Under the pieces are notes generated by a model. That model was not told where the DNA came from. It made no database searches and worked only from the letters and a program-made list of their open reading frames with translations. Source: Protonemura montana (taxonomy: Eukaryota; Arthropoda; Insecta; Plecoptera; Nemouridae). Taken from it: DNA of 64,000 nt. A program made the position numbers and the translations under genes. The DNA lies in the NCBI GenBank assembly GCA_947568835.1, contig OX387612.1, positions 12,154,001 to 12,218,000 on the forward strand, written 5' to 3'. Below, piece after piece: positions 45,601-57,410 of this stretch. Numbering within the stretch: the first letter of the stretch is position 1; every line of letters begins with the position of its first letter.

Positions 45601-47546
45601 ATGTCGCATGTCTCAGCCTTGCCTGGACCCTGCCCCCATGTCTCATGTCTAAGGCTTGCCTGGACCCAGCCCCTATGTCCCATGTCACATGTCTCATGTC
45701 CCAGCCTTGCCTGGACCCTGCCCCCATGTCCATGTCCCAGCCTTGCCTGGACCCTGCCCCCATGTCCCATGTCCCATGCTTGCCTGGACCCAGCCCCCGT
45801 GTCCCATGTCCAATGTGTCATGTCCCAGCCTTGCCTGGACCCTGTTTCCATGTCCCATGTCCCATGTCCCAGCCTTGCCTGGACAATGCCCCCATGTCCC
45901 ATGTTCCAGCCTTGCCTGGACCCTGCCCCCATGTCCCATGTCCCAGCCTTGCCTGGACCCTGCCATCATTTCCCATGTCCCAGCCTTGCCTGGACCCAGC
46001 CCCCATATCCCATTTCCCAGCCTTGCGTGGAACCTGACCCTATGTCCCATGTCCCATGTCCCAGCCTTGCCTAGACCCTGCCCCCATGTTCCATGTACCA
46101 GCCTTGCCTAGACCCTGCCCCCATGTCTCATGTTTCAGCCTTGCCGGGACTCTGCCCCCATGTCCCATGATCCAGCCTTGCCTGGACCCTGCCCCTTTTT
46201 TCCATGTCCCAGCCTTGCCTGGACCATGCCCCCATGTCCCATGTTCCAGCCTTGCCTGGACCCTGCCCCCATGTTCCATGTCTCAGCCTTGCAAGGACCC
46301 TACCCCCATGTCCCATGTCTCAGCCTTGCCTGGACCCTGCCCCCATGTCTCATGTCCCAGCCTTGCCTGGAACCTGACCCTATGTCCCATGTCCCATGAC
46401 CCAGCCTTGCCTGGACCCTGCCTCTATTATCCATGTCCCAGCCTTGCCTGGACCCTGCCCCCATGTCCCATATCCCAGCGTTGCCTGGACCCTGCCCCCT
46501 TATCCCATGTCCCAGCCTTGTCTGGACCCAGCCCCCATGTCCCATGACCCAGCTCGCTTGGACCCTGCCCCCATGTCCCATGTCCCAGCCTTGCCTGGAC
46601 CCTGCCCCCATGTCCCATGTCCCAGCATTGCCTGGACCCTGCCCCCATGTCCCATGTCCCAGCCTTGCCTGGACCCAGCCCCCATGTTCCATGTCCCATG
46701 TCCCAGGCTTGGCTAGACCCTGCCCCCCATGTCCCATGTCTCAGCCTTGCCTGGACCCTGCCTCCATGTCCCACGTCCCAGCCTTGCCTGGACCCTGCCC
46801 CCTTGTCCCATGTCCCAGGTTTGCCTGGACCCAGCCCCCATGTCCCATGTCCCAGCCTTGGCTGGACCCTGCCCCCATGTTCCATGTCCCATGTCCCAGG
46901 CTTGCCTGGACCCAGCCCCTATGGCCCATGTCCCATGTCTTATGTCTTAGCCTTGTTTGGACCCTGCCCCCATGTCCCATGTCCCAGCCTTGCCTGGACC
47001 CTTCCCCCATGTCCCATGTCTCAACCTTGTCTGGACCTAGCCCCCATGTCCCATATCCCAGCATTGCCTGGACCCTGCCCCCATGTCCCATGTCCTAGCC
47101 TTGTCTGGACCCAGCCCCCATGTCCCATGTCCCAGCTCGCTTGGACCCTGCCCCCATGTCTTTTGTCCCAGCCTTGCCTGGACCCTGCCCCCATGTCCCA
47201 TGTCCCAGCATTGCCTGGACCCTGCCCCCATGTCCCATGTCCCAGCCTTGCCTGGACCCAGCCCCCATGTTCCATGTCCCAGCCTTGGCTAGACCCTGCC
47301 TCCATGTCCCATGTCTCATGTCCCAGCCTTGCCTGGAACCTGACCCTTTGTCCCATGTCCCATGTCCCAGCCTTGCCTGGACCGTGCCCCTTTGTTTTAT
47401 GTCCCAGCCTTGCCTGGCCCCTGCCCCCATGTCCTATGTTCCAGCCTTGCCTGGACCCTGCCCCCATGTCCCATGTCTCAGCCTTGCCTTGACCCTACCC
47501 CCATGTCCCATGTCTCAGCCTTGCCTGGACCCAGCCCCCATGTCCC

Positions 47547-50190
47547 ATGTCCCAGCCTTGCCTGGAACCTGACCCTATGTCCCATGTCCCATGTCCCTGC
47601 CTTGCCTGGACCCTGCCTCTATGTTCCATGTCCCAGCCTTGCCTGGACCCTGCCCCCATGTCCCATGATCCAGCCTTGCCTGGACCCTGCCCCTATGTTC
47701 CATGTCCCAGCCTTGCCTGGACCCTGCCCCCATGTCCCATGTTCCAGCCTTGCCTGGACCCTGCCTCCATGTCCCATGTTCCAGCCTTGCCTGGACCCTG
47801 TCCCCATGTCCCATGTCTCAGCCTTGCCTGTACCCTGCCCCTATGTTCCATGTCCCAGCCTTGCCTGGACCCTGCCCCCATGTCCCATGTCCCATGTCTC
47901 ATGTCCCAGCCTTGCCTGGAACCTGACCCTATGTCCCATGTCCCATGTCCCAGCCTTGCCTGGACCCTGCCCCCATGTCCCATGTTCCAGCCTTGCCTGG
48001 ACCCTGCCCCTATGTCCCATGTTCCAGCCTTGCCTGGAACCTGACCCTATGTCCCATGTCCCATGTCCCAGCCTTGCCTCGACCCTGCCCCCATGTCCCA
48101 TGTCCCATGTCTCATGTCCCAGCCTTGCCTGGAACCTGACCCTATGTCCCATGTCCCATGTCCCAGCCTTGCCTGGACCCTGCCCCCATGTCCCATGTTC
48201 CAGCCTTGCCTGGACCCTGCCCCCATGTCCCATGATCCAGCCTTGCCTGGACCCTGCCCCTATGTTCCATGTCCCAGCCTAGCCTGGACCCTGCCCCCAT
48301 GTCCCATGTTCCAGCCTTGCCTGGACCCTGCCTCCATGTCCCATGTTCCAGCCTTGCCTGGACCCTGTCCCCATGTCCCATGTCTCAGCCTTGCCTGTAC
48401 CCTGCCCCTATGTTCCATGTCCCAGCCTTGCCTGGACCCTGCCCCCATGTCCCATGTCCCATGTCTCATGTCCCAGCCTTGCCTGGAACCTGACCCTATG
48501 TCCCATGTCCCATGTCCCAGCCTTGCCTGGACCCTGCCCCCATGTCCCATGTTCCAGCCTTGCCTTGACCCTGCCCCCCTGTCCCATGTCTCAGCCTTGC
48601 CTGGACTCTGCCCTCATGTCCCATGTCCCAGCCTTGCCTGGACCCTGCCCCCATGTCCCATGTTCCAGTCTTGCCTGGACCCTGCCCCCATGTCCCATGT
48701 CTCAGCCTTGCCTGGACCCTGCCCCCATGTGCCATGTTCCAGCCTTGCCTGGACCCTGCCCCCATGTCCCATGTCTCAGCCTTGCCTGGACCCTGCCCCC
48801 ATGTGCCATGTTCCAGCCTTGCCTGGACCCTGCCCCCATGTCCCATGTCTCAGCCTTGCCTGGACCCAGCCCCCATGTCCCATGTCCCAGCCTTGCCTGG
48901 AACCTGACCCTATGTCCCATGTCCCATGTCCCTGCCTTGCCTGGACCCTGCCTCTATGTTCCATGTCCCAGCCTTGCCTGGACCCTGCCCCCATGTCCCA
49001 TGATCCAGCCTTGCCTGGACCCTGCCCCTATGTTCCATGTCCCAGCCTTGCCTAGACCCTGCCCCCATGTCCCATGTTCCAGCCTTGCCTGGACCCTGCC
49101 TCCATGTCCCATGTTCCAGCCTTGCCTGGACCCTGTCCCCATGTCCCATGTCTCAGCCTTGCCTGTACCCTGCCCCTATGTTCCATGTCCCAGCCTTGCC
49201 TGGACCCTGCCCCCATGTCCCATGTCCCATGTCTCATGTCCCAGCCTTGCCTGGAACCTGACCCTATGTCCCATGTCCCATGTCCCAGCCTTGCCTGGAC
49301 CCTGCCCCCATGTCCCATGTTCCAGCCTTGCCTGGACCCTGCCCCTATGTCCCATGTTCCAGCCTTGCCTGGAACCTGACCCTATGTCCCATGTCCCATG
49401 TCCCAGCCTTGCCTCGACCCTGCCCCCATGTCCCATGTCCCATGTCTCATGTCCCAGCCTTGCCTGGAACCTGACCCTATGTCCCATGTCCCATGTCCCA
49501 GCCTTGCCTGGACCCTGCCCCCATGTCCCATGTTCCAGCCTTGCCTGGACCCTGCCCCCATGTCCCATGATCCAGCCTTGCCTGGACCCTGCCCCTATGT
49601 TCCATGTCCCAGCCTAGCCTGGACCCTGCCCCCATGTCCCATGTTCCAGCCTTGCCTGGACCCTGCCTCCATGTCCCATGTTCCAGCCTTGCCTGGACCC
49701 TGTCCCCATGTCCCATGTCTCAGCCTTGCCTGTACCCTGCCCCTATGTTCCATGTCCCAGCCTTGCCTGGACCCTGCCCCCATGTCCCATGTCCCATGTC
49801 TCATGTCCCAGCCTTGCCTGGAACCTGACCCTATGTCCCATGTCCCATGTCCCAGCCTTGCCTGGACCCTGCCCCCATGTCCCATGTTCCAGCCTTGCCT
49901 TGACCCTGCCCCCCTGTCCCATGTCTCAGCCTTGCCTGGACTCTGCCCTCATGTCCCATGTCCCAGCCTTGCCTGGACCCTGCCCCCATGTCCCATGTTC
50001 CAGTCTTGCCTGGACCCTGCCCCCATGTCCCATGTCTCAGCCTTGCCTGGACCCTGCCCCCATGTGCCATGTTCCAGCCTTGCCTGGACCCTGCCCCCAT
50101 GTCCCATGTCTCAGCCTTGCCTGGACCCTGCCCCCATGTGCCATGTTCCAGCCTTGCCTGGACCCTGCCCCCATGTCCCATGTCTCAGCC
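47547..50190 (+). repeat. 1,335-bp higher-order duplication with 567-bp sub-period
   Basis: Variant order at about 47,547-48,880 recurs at +1,335 bp. Inside each copy a ~567-bp block is itself duplicated (for example features at 47,702, 48,269, 49,037 and 49,604). The copies look nearly identical, pointing to recent unequal exchange or replication slippage of multi-unit blocks. Confidence 0.85.
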
Positions 50191-50195
50191 TTGTC

Positions 50196-50617
50196 TGACC
50201 CTGCAATGCCTGTGGGACTCCAATGCCTGCGAAGTAACAGGTACAAGTTACAAAACGTTGGGAAGTTTAGTTGTTCTTCACTTAGCATTCAAAACCAAGT
50301 AGAAATAAGTTTTGTCAAACAAAAAAGATGTTTTAATGTTTGAACTTGTAAATGTATTAATTAACTCAGACAAAGCGGCTAAGATCCTACTGATCAAGAA
50401 AGTGGTGAAGCTCACTGCCTTGTTTGTTGCTTTAAATTGAGAAACAATCTTTTGATTCCTTCAAATTTGACACATGTATCCACTCCGCTCTTTTAAAACG
50501 TAACTTTTTAACTGATTACCAAAACTATTTACTAACTTAAATTAGATTTGTATTGGACATTTTGATTGATCACGAGGCTAAGTTTTGATAGATCATTTAT
50601 CCAAATATATCAACAGC
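50196..50617 (+). other. Tetraspanin upstream region
   Basis: 50,200-50,344 is the segment also present inverted at 25,040-25,185. The rest, about 270 bp, is unique AT-rich sequence that should include the promoter or 5'UTR of the tetraspanin; no TATA box or initiator is clear enough to call. Confidence 0.5.
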
Positions 50618-50677
50618 ATGGCCGTATGGGACGTAATTAGTTGGATAGAGAAGCATCTTTTGCTCTCCATCCTTGGG
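50618..50677 (+). CDS. Tetraspanin, exon 1
   Basis: First 20 codons, MAVWDVISWIEKHLLLSILG, giving a short cytoplasmic N-terminus and the start of the first membrane helix. ATG at 50,618; donor GG|GTAAGG at 50,678. The whole gene joins over six exons into a 283-residue four-helix membrane protein. Tetraspanins organise membrane microdomains and bind partner receptors at the plasma or endosomal membrane. The start is the only ATG that leads in frame to exon 2 with a normal N-terminal length. Confidence 0.82.
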
Positions 50678-50753
50678 GTAAGGAAATAGCAACTGATTTC
50701 AAATTTTTCTGTTAATGTTTGATGTTCTCTAATAACATTTTGTTCTTTACCAG

Positions 50754-50957
50754 GCGCTGCTGTTATTGGGTGGCATCGCACTCATAATAGGAGATATTAT
50801 CTTCTTTGTAAAGTTTGCGTATTTCCTTAGCAAAATCTCTTTACCACTTCTGATTTGTGCGGCGTTGTTTGCCTCAGTCCCGCTTATATTATTGCTGGCT
50901 GCAGTTCTTTTATTCATCTCAGTGGCTATCAACGAAACCCCGCGAAAGATATATTGC
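50754..50957 (+). CDS. Tetraspanin, exon 2 (TM1-TM2)
   Basis: 68 codons in phase 0, acceptor TTTACCAG, donor GC|GTGAGT. ALLLLGGIALIIG completes TM1. A very short outer loop (FVKFAYFLSKIS) is followed by TM2 (LPLLICAALFASVPLILLLA, VLLFISVAI), then the loop NETPRK. Topology fits tetraspanins, though the small extracellular loop is short. Confidence 0.88.
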
Positions 50958-51060
50958 GTGAGTTATTTCATACGTAATTAGTAAAAGTTATTTGCTGTCT
51001 GGAATTTATTTAATTACAATCTCTTGTGATAAAGCAATTATTTGAAATCTTCTCTTGCAG

Positions 51061-51134
51061 AGCATATTTGTTTTTCGGAGCCTGATGACCACCTGCACGG
51101 TTATTTTTATCTTTTCGGTCTTATTTTCGCAAGT
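51061..51134 (+). CDS. Tetraspanin, exon 3 (TM3)
   Basis: 74 bp encoding SIFVFRSLMTTCTVIFIFSV, LFSQ and the first two bases of a split Val codon. It supplies TM3. Acceptor CTCTTGCAG ends at 51,060; donor GT|GTAAGT at 51,135. The choice of donor is fixed by the phase of exon 4. Confidence 0.88.
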
Positions 51135-52471
51135 GTAAGTAACTTTTAAATACTTTAACGTATGTTAAATGATATTGCTGATCAGATTGCTCCTTGGTCA
51201 AATGGCTTTTAATCACTCGGGGGAAATTGTCACCCAAGTGACAGGAAGCTGAAAGTCAGTTTAAATCAGAGACTCGCCTTGCTTAAGTGAGCAACGATCC
51301 AGGATTCTTTGTAAGTTCACTTTCAAGTGACAAAGATCAACATTCTAGACTTTGATGCGTCGTATGTTTCTTTGATGGCCGACCATCTTGCCTGATATCT
51401 AGATTGTAATCTTTCAACGCAACTTGACTTGTGTTCTAAGAAGAGATGAAATAATTCATTTGCTGCCAGGTCGGACACAAAAGATGGGCAAAGTGCAGTA
51501 ATTATTTAGAGTCAGGATTATAATTCCCTTGTTAGGGAAGGGCTAACTTGTGGACCGCTCAGTCGCTCTAGTTTAGTGAGCGATCCGCTAGACAAGGAGA
51601 CGAGGTGTGAGTCTCACAGAGGGAGAGATGGTTTGTCAAGTGAGGGTGCGAGTCAGGGTGGGGGTGTGTTCTGAGCAGGGACCAAAACCGGTACCGGAAC
51701 TTAAAAAAAAAACGTAGAAACGAACATGTTCCTTTATAACGCGCGTAACTTTAAGACGAATTAATATCTTGATTTTTAATAGATTCAATCTGTTGGCAAT
51801 AGTGTGACGAGTCGCCTGGTTTTTGTTTCGTCGCGATCAGACAAGTGGTTTGTTAGATTAGTTGTTGTTTCCAGTAAACCTTGATATAGACCTGATTCAG
51901 CTCCGGATATAACAGGTTTAAAACTTACAATTTGGCGTGTTTGAAACACCGGTTCCTAAAAGATCACCGAATTAAGAAACATTTCTTTGGGTCAGTTTTT
52001 TGATAAATGAACATTAAATTAACTGTCCAGCAATGTTTGGGAGACAGGTGAGAACAGAAACTTCACTCGCCTTGCTTAGAAGCCTCCATCTTTGGTGGAA
52101 ACCTGCTTTTTATGTTGAGCCGTTCTTCGGAACTCATTTCGAGAATTATAACTAATTGGGAGAGGCACTTTGGAAAGTATAATAGGGACTGGACCTCACT
52201 GCGAACGTCGACACATTCCTGCGAAGCATGTGGCTACACAGTCGCCTTTCAAACCGAAGCCAGAACACTTGTCACCCTTACAAAACTTATAGGAGAGATT
52301 AAACAGACGCGCGTGCCTGGAAGCTTATGCGCATCGCACCAACCGATGTCATAATACTTGTCCCCTTTATTTAAAACTATCAGATATATTAAACAGATAG
52401 ATCGACGCACATGGCTAAAAGCCTGCGTGCATTATGTGCACCTCACAGGTGTAAGGTGTCATTTTTTGCAG
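51135..52471 (+). other. Tetraspanin intron 3
   Basis: 1.34-kb intron of unique sequence, the longest in this gene. No tandem array, transposon end or additional exon is seen in it, unlike most long introns in this window. Confidence 0.7.
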
Positions 52472-52649
52472 GCCACTTTTTGAGAAGATCTTGGGTAAAT
52501 CTATGTCTACGAATTTACAAGGCCAATACATTTATGCGGACTTAAATAACAATTGGGACGCCCAAATGATCGGTAAGAATTTTACTGGAAAATTCAGTCG
52601 AGCATCGAATCTTCCAGACAGCGAATTCTTTGACACAATGCACACACAA
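52472..52649 (+). CDS. Tetraspanin, exon 4 (large loop, first half)
   Basis: 178 bp; the first base completes Val, then 59 codons from PLFEKILGKSMSTNL to DTMHTQ. This is the N-terminal half of the large extracellular loop. One N-glycosylation sequon, NFT, is visible. Acceptor TTTTTTGCAG, donor CAA|GTAAGT. Confidence 0.88.
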
Positions 52650-52899
52650 GTAAGTCCCAGATGTAAATAAAATAATAGTTTTACCGCAAATTCTAAAATA
52701 GTCTTTTCTATTCGCATGGAAAAACATACAGACTTTGTGAATCTAAGTCGCCGTGGCTGGACGTCCTCGGAACTCTGTTTTCATGCACGTTCAGACACGC
52801 CCACATATATTAAAATAGTTTAACAAACCCAGAAGTTTAAGAGCGTGAAACACTGCCTGGTTAAAAAATTTTTTTTTTAACAACAATAATCTTTTACAG

Positions 52900-53103
52900 C
52901 TGGAATGCTGTGGCCAGTACGGTCCGGTGGCCTTAGCAAAATACGGCGAGCTGCCAAAAACATGCTGTAAGAGTTTGAACGAGGACAGCACATGTCCGTG
53001 GCCCAAAGCCTACCAGAAGGGCTGCAGCAAAGCTTTTGGTGAAAGTGTGGAAAGATTTCTTTTAATCATGGGCTGCATTTACGGCTATAACACCGTCCTC
53101 TCG
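52900..53103 (+). CDS. Tetraspanin, exon 5 (CCG motif, TM4 start)
   Basis: 68 codons, phase 0. LECCGQYG carries the diagnostic CCG motif; PKTCCK, STCPWP and QKGCSKAF supply four more cysteines, giving six in the large loop and hence three likely disulfides. FLLIMGCIYGYNTVLS begins TM4. Acceptor CTTTTACAG, donor TCG|GTAAAT. This exon is the strongest evidence that the gene is a tetraspanin. Confidence 0.94.
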
Positions 53104-53118
53104 GTAAATAGCTTTAAG

Positions 53119-53277
53119 ACTTACCCTGTGTTGAATAAGATTGGCAAGCACCGAGTTTACACTGTAAACATGGTGTAGCCAAACCTTGTGTTGAATTAGA
53201 TTGGCAAGCACCGAGTTTACCCTGCAAACATGCTGTAGGCTTACCTTGTGTTGAATTAGATTGACAAGCACCGACTT
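53119..53277 (+). repeat. 60-bp tandem repeat in tetraspanin intron 5
   Basis: Three copies of a 60-bp unit, with CCTTGTGTTGAATTAGATTG and GCAAGCACCGAGTTTACC recurring at 53,125, 53,185 and 53,245. It starts about 15 bp after the donor site. Confidence 0.92.
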
Positions 53278-53539
53278 TTTTGTTGGCCTTAGATCATTTT
53301 TTAAGTTAAAAAAAAAATATTTGACATTTGTTTAAACTTAGGATTTTTTTGTTACCTAATATTTATTTGCAGCAAAAAAGTGCAGCCAATCGAATTATTT
53401 TATAACTTAACACCTGATATTTTCTTTGTCAACCGGTTTTTAAAGGTTGAAAAGTTTATTGCTTTTCTGTTGTTGGATTTTTAAAAAGCGTTGTAAATAT
53501 TGCCCGTCTTCATTTTCTTTTTGTGTTTTTTTTTCGCAG

Positions 53540-53671
53540 TTTGTGTTGGTAATGCACATGTGCTGTGTGGCTCACGACAACCAACCTGGCTTCGAACCAA
53601 GAGAATCCAACCGAACTGGCTTCGAACCGAGAGAATCCAACCAACCTGGCTTCGAACCAAGACAGACTTAA
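53540..53671 (+). CDS. Tetraspanin, exon 6 (TM4 end, repeat tail)
   Basis: 43 codons plus TAA. FVLVMHMCCVAH completes TM4, with membrane-proximal cysteines (CC) as often palmitoylated in this family. The cytoplasmic tail is made of a 10-residue repeat, about 2.5 copies of QPGFEPRESN encoded by 30-bp repeats at 53,577-53,665. That is unusual, since tetraspanin tails are normally short and unique. The deletion breakpoint of the inverted copy at 25,040 falls within the last of these repeats. Acceptor TTTTTTTTCGCAG. Confidence 0.87.
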   Translation, partial: FVLVMHMCCVAHDNQPGFEPRESNRTGFEPRESNQPGFEPRQT

Positions 53672-53898
53672 AGACTGAGTCTGAGTTGCCTCCAGATCTG
53701 CATTCAGTCTCGTCCTTGCATCGATCCTACACGTCGACTTGTTTTGCGCTTTGGAAAAAAAAACTTGCATTGTATTTTAGCAATAAAAGTTTAACAGAGT
53801 AAAATATCCTAATATTTGTAGTTATTGACGTCACAGTCAACAGTTAAATGATAATGATGAACCTGTTTTGATTTGAAAATTATTGTATGGCTAGCATT
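53672..53898 (+). terminator. Tetraspanin 3'UTR and polyadenylation signal
   Basis: AATAAA at 53,782-53,787 (context TTTTAGCAATAAAAG), 110 bp after the stop. The entire block is also present, inverted, at 24,776-25,040. A TGACGTCA palindrome is at about 53,826. Confidence 0.75.
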
Positions 53899-56832
53899 AA
53901 AGCTAGTAACCTGACCCTCCACCAGGGGCAGCTAGTAACCTGTCCCTCCACCAGGGCAGCTAGTAACCTGTCCCTCCACCAGGGGCAGCTAGTAACCTGT
54001 CCCTCCACCAGGGGCAGCTAGTAACCTGTCCCTCCACCAGGGCAGCTAGTAACCTGTTCCTCCACCAGGGCAGCTAGTAACCTGTCCCTCCACCAGGGCA
54101 GCCAGTAACCTGTCCCTCCACCAGGGCAGCTAGTAACCTGTCCCTCCACCAGGGCAGCTAGTAACCTGTCCCTCCACCAGGGCAGCTAGTTACCTGTCCC
54201 TCCACCAGGGCAGCTAGTAACCTGTCCCTCCACCAGGGCAGCTAGTAACCTGTCCCTCCACCAGGGGCAGCTAGTAACCTGTCCATCCACCAGGGCAGCC
54301 AGTAACCTGTCCCTCCACCAGGGGCAGCAAGTAACCTGTCCCTCCACCAGGGCAGCCAGTAACCTGTCCCTCCACCAGGGCAGCCAGTAACCTGTCCCTC
54401 CACCAGGGGCAGCTAGTAACCTGCCCCTCCACCAGGGCAGCTAGTAACCTGTCCCTCCACCAGGGCAGCTAGTAACCTGTCCCTCCACCAGGGGCAGCCA
54501 GTAACCTGTCCCTCCACCAGGGCAGCTAGTAACCTGTCCCTCCACCAGGGCAGCAAGTAACCTGTCCCTCCACCAGGGGCAGCTAGTAACCTGTCCCTCC
54601 ACCAGGGCAGCTAGTAACCTGTCCCTCCACCAGGGCAGCTAGTTACCTGTCCCTCCACCAGGGCAGCTAGTAACCTGCCCCTCCACCAGGGGCAGCTAGT
54701 AACCTGTCCCTCCACCAGGGCAGCTAGTAACCTGTCCCTCCACCAGGGCAGCGCGTAACCTGTCCCTCCACCAGGGCAGCTTGTAACCTGTCCCTCCACC
54801 AGGGGCAGCTAGTAACCTGTTCCTCCACCAGGGCAGCCAGTAACCTGTCCCTCCACCAGGGCAGCCAGTAACCTGTCCCTCCACCAGGGGCAGCTAGTAA
54901 CCTGTCCCTCCACCAGGGCAGCCAGTAACCTGTCCCTCCACCAGGGGCAGCTAGTAACCTGTCCCTCCACCAGGGCAGCAAGTAACCTGCCCCTCCACCA
55001 GGGCAGCAAGTAACCTGTCCCTCCACCAGGGCAGCAAGTAACCTGCCCCTCCACCAGGGGCAGATATTAACCTGTGACTCCACCAGGGCAGCTAGTAACC
55101 TGTCCCTCCACCAGGGGCAGCTAGTAACCTGTCCCTCCACCAGGGCAGCAAGTAACCTGCCCCTCCACCAGGGGCAGGTAGTAACCTGTCTCTCCACCAG
55201 GGCAGCTAGTAACCTGTCCCTCCACCAGGGCAGCTAGTAACCTGTCCCTCCACCAGGGGCAGCAAGTAACCTGCCCCTCCACCAGGGGCAGGTAGTAACC
55301 TGTCTCTCCACCAGGGCAGCTAGTAACCTGTCCCTCCACCAGGGCAGCTAGTAACCTGTCCCTCCACCAGGGCAGCTAGTAACCTGCCCCTCCACCAGGG
55401 GCAGGTAGTAACCTGTCTCTCCACCAGGGCAGCTAGTAACCTGTCCCTCCACCAGGGCAGCTAGTAACCTGTCCCTCCACCAGGGGCAGCTAGTAACCTG
55501 TCCCTCCACCAGGGGCAGCTAGTAACCTGTCCCTCCACCAGGGGCAGCTAGTAACCTGCCCCTCCACCAGGGGCAGCTAGTAACCTGTCCCTCCACCAGG
55601 GGCAGCTAGTAACCTGTTCCTCCACCAGGGCAGCCAGTAACCTGCCCCTCCACCAGGGGCAGCTAGTAACCTGTCCCTCCACCAGGGCAGCAAGTAACCT
55701 GCCCCTCCACCAGGGGCAGGTAGTAACCTGTCTCTCCACCAGGGGCAGATATTAACCTGTGACTCCACCAGGGGCAGCTAGTAACCTGTCCCTCCACCAG
55801 GGGCAGCCAGTAACCTGTCCCTCCACCAGGGCAGCTAGTTACCTGTCCCTCCACCAGGGCAGCTAGTAACCTGTCCCTCCACCAGGGGCAGCTAGTAACC
55901 TGTCCCTCCACCAGGGCAGCTTGTTACCTGTCCCTCCACCAGGGCAGCTAGTAACCTGTCCCTCCACCAGGGGCAGCTAGTAACCTGTCCCTCCACCAGG
56001 GCAGCTAGTTACCTGTCCCTCCACCAGGGCAGCTAGTAACCTGTCCCTCCACCAGGGGCAGCTAGTAACCTGTCCCTCCACCAGGGGCAGCTAGTAACCT
56101 GTCCCTCCACCAGGGGCAGCTTGTTACCTGTCCCTCCACCAGGGGCAGCTAGTAACCTGACCCTCCACCAGGGCAGCTTGTAACCTGTCCCTCCACCAGG
56201 GCAGCTAGTAACCTGTCCCTCCACCAGGGCAGCTAGTAACCTGTCCCTCCACCAGGGGCAGCTAGTAACCTGTCCCTCCACCAGGGCAGCTAGTAACCTG
56301 TCCCTCCACCAGGGGCAGCTATTAACCTGTCCCTCCACTAGTGGCAGCTAGTAACCTGTCCCTCCACCAGGGCAGCTAGTTACCTGTCCCTCCACCAGGG
56401 CAGCTTGTTACCTGTCCCTCCACCAGGGGCAGCTAGTAACCTGTCCCTCCACCAGGGCAGCAAGTAACCTGTCCCTCCACCAGGGCAGCCAGTAACCTGT
56501 CCCTCCACCAGGGCAGCCAGTAACCTGTCCCTCCACCAGGGCAGCTAGTAACCTGTTCCTCCACCAGGGCAGCTAGTAACCTGTCCCTCCACTAGGGGCA
56601 GCTAGTAACCTGTCCCTCCACCAGGGCAGCTAGTTACCTGTCCCTCCACCAGGGCAGCTAGTAACCTGCCCCTCCACCAGGGGCAGCTCGTAACCTGTTC
56701 CTCCACCAGGGCAGCTAGTTACCTGTCCCTCCACCAGGGCAGCCAGTAACCTGTCCCTCCACCAGGGCAGCTAGTAACCTGTCCCTCCACTAGGGGCAGC
56801 TAGTTACCTGTCCCTCCACCAGGGCAGCTAGT
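53899..56832 (-). repeat. 28-bp minisatellite, right arm
   Basis: About 100 copies of CTAGTAACCTGTCCCTCC followed by ACCAGGGCAG (28-29 bp), the reverse complement of the left array at 23,812-24,772 and about three times longer. Single-C length variation and AGTTACC, AGCAAG and GCCCCTCC variants are spread through it. Minus-strand WWRDRLLAALVEGQV-type strings are artefacts. Confidence 0.96.
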
Positions 56833-57410
56833 GGCACAGCTGGCCGAAAATAAAACACCCCGAAAATAAATGTGAGTACAATGAAAAATAATTGGGAGTA
56901 CAAATAGGGTTAAAAGTTAAAGGTTGACATAAGTCACTACCCAAGTCTATTTCAAATAAATATATTTACAGCAATTGTGTTTAATTGTTTGTCAATTTGT
57001 TCGCCTAGTTTTAAGTAAAATGTACAGTAATTTACATAATAAGTTTTCCTATTACAAAATGCAAGTACATTATTGTTGATATCGTGCCAGTCGATAGACA
57101 AACGAATTGTTCAACCTATGACTTAAGAAATGAGCCAGGATTGCTTGGTTAAATTGGTGAGTTCAATCGACTGAACTTCATCACCGAAAACTAAGTTCAA
57201 TTCAAAAATTAAATCATCTAACTTCACAAGAAATATTACCAAAAAACTCAGGGAGTGTCAATATCTGATAATAGGCCTCTTTCCATCCATTTGTAAAAGT
57301 CAATATTAACCTCAAAAACATGTCAGCTGTCAGAATTGATTGATTTGGCTGCGATGTCAAATGTATCTTCTACCAAAAACATGCATTTCTATTCTATTGC
57401 CGATGTTTAC
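56833..57410. other. Unique non-coding stretch
   Basis: AT-rich, with no gene, array or transposon end recognised. Confidence 0.5.

Larger units (their letters stand above)
35606..50195 (+). repeat. 37-bp minisatellite, right arm, ~14.6 kb
   Basis: Roughly 390 copies of a 37-bp unit (ATGTCCCATGTCCCAGCC, TTGCCTGGACCCTGCCCCC). Variant units include one with an extra CCCATGT step, a CCTGACCCTATG type and a GCTCGCTTGG type. Translations on both strands give proline/cysteine-rich strings such as MSHVPALPGPCPHVPCPS; because indels shift the frame and both strands are open, these are artefacts. Variant order shows nested higher-order duplications, listed separately. Confidence 0.97.

Noticed and set aside
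35606..50195. Proline/cysteine-rich secreted-type proteins (MSHVPALPGPCPHVPC) on the + strand and glycine-rich frames on the minus strand
   Set aside because: Both strands and several frames of a 37-bp array are open and indels switch frames; no start context, splice sites or conserved ends.
50747..53770. Minus-strand frames across the tetraspanin exons
   Set aside because: Antisense shadows; the + strand exons have splice sites, consistent phases and the CCG cysteine pattern.
54611..56338. WWRDRLLAALVEGQV repeat proteins on the minus strand
   Set aside because: Short frames from the 28/29-bp array, broken wherever the C-run length changes.
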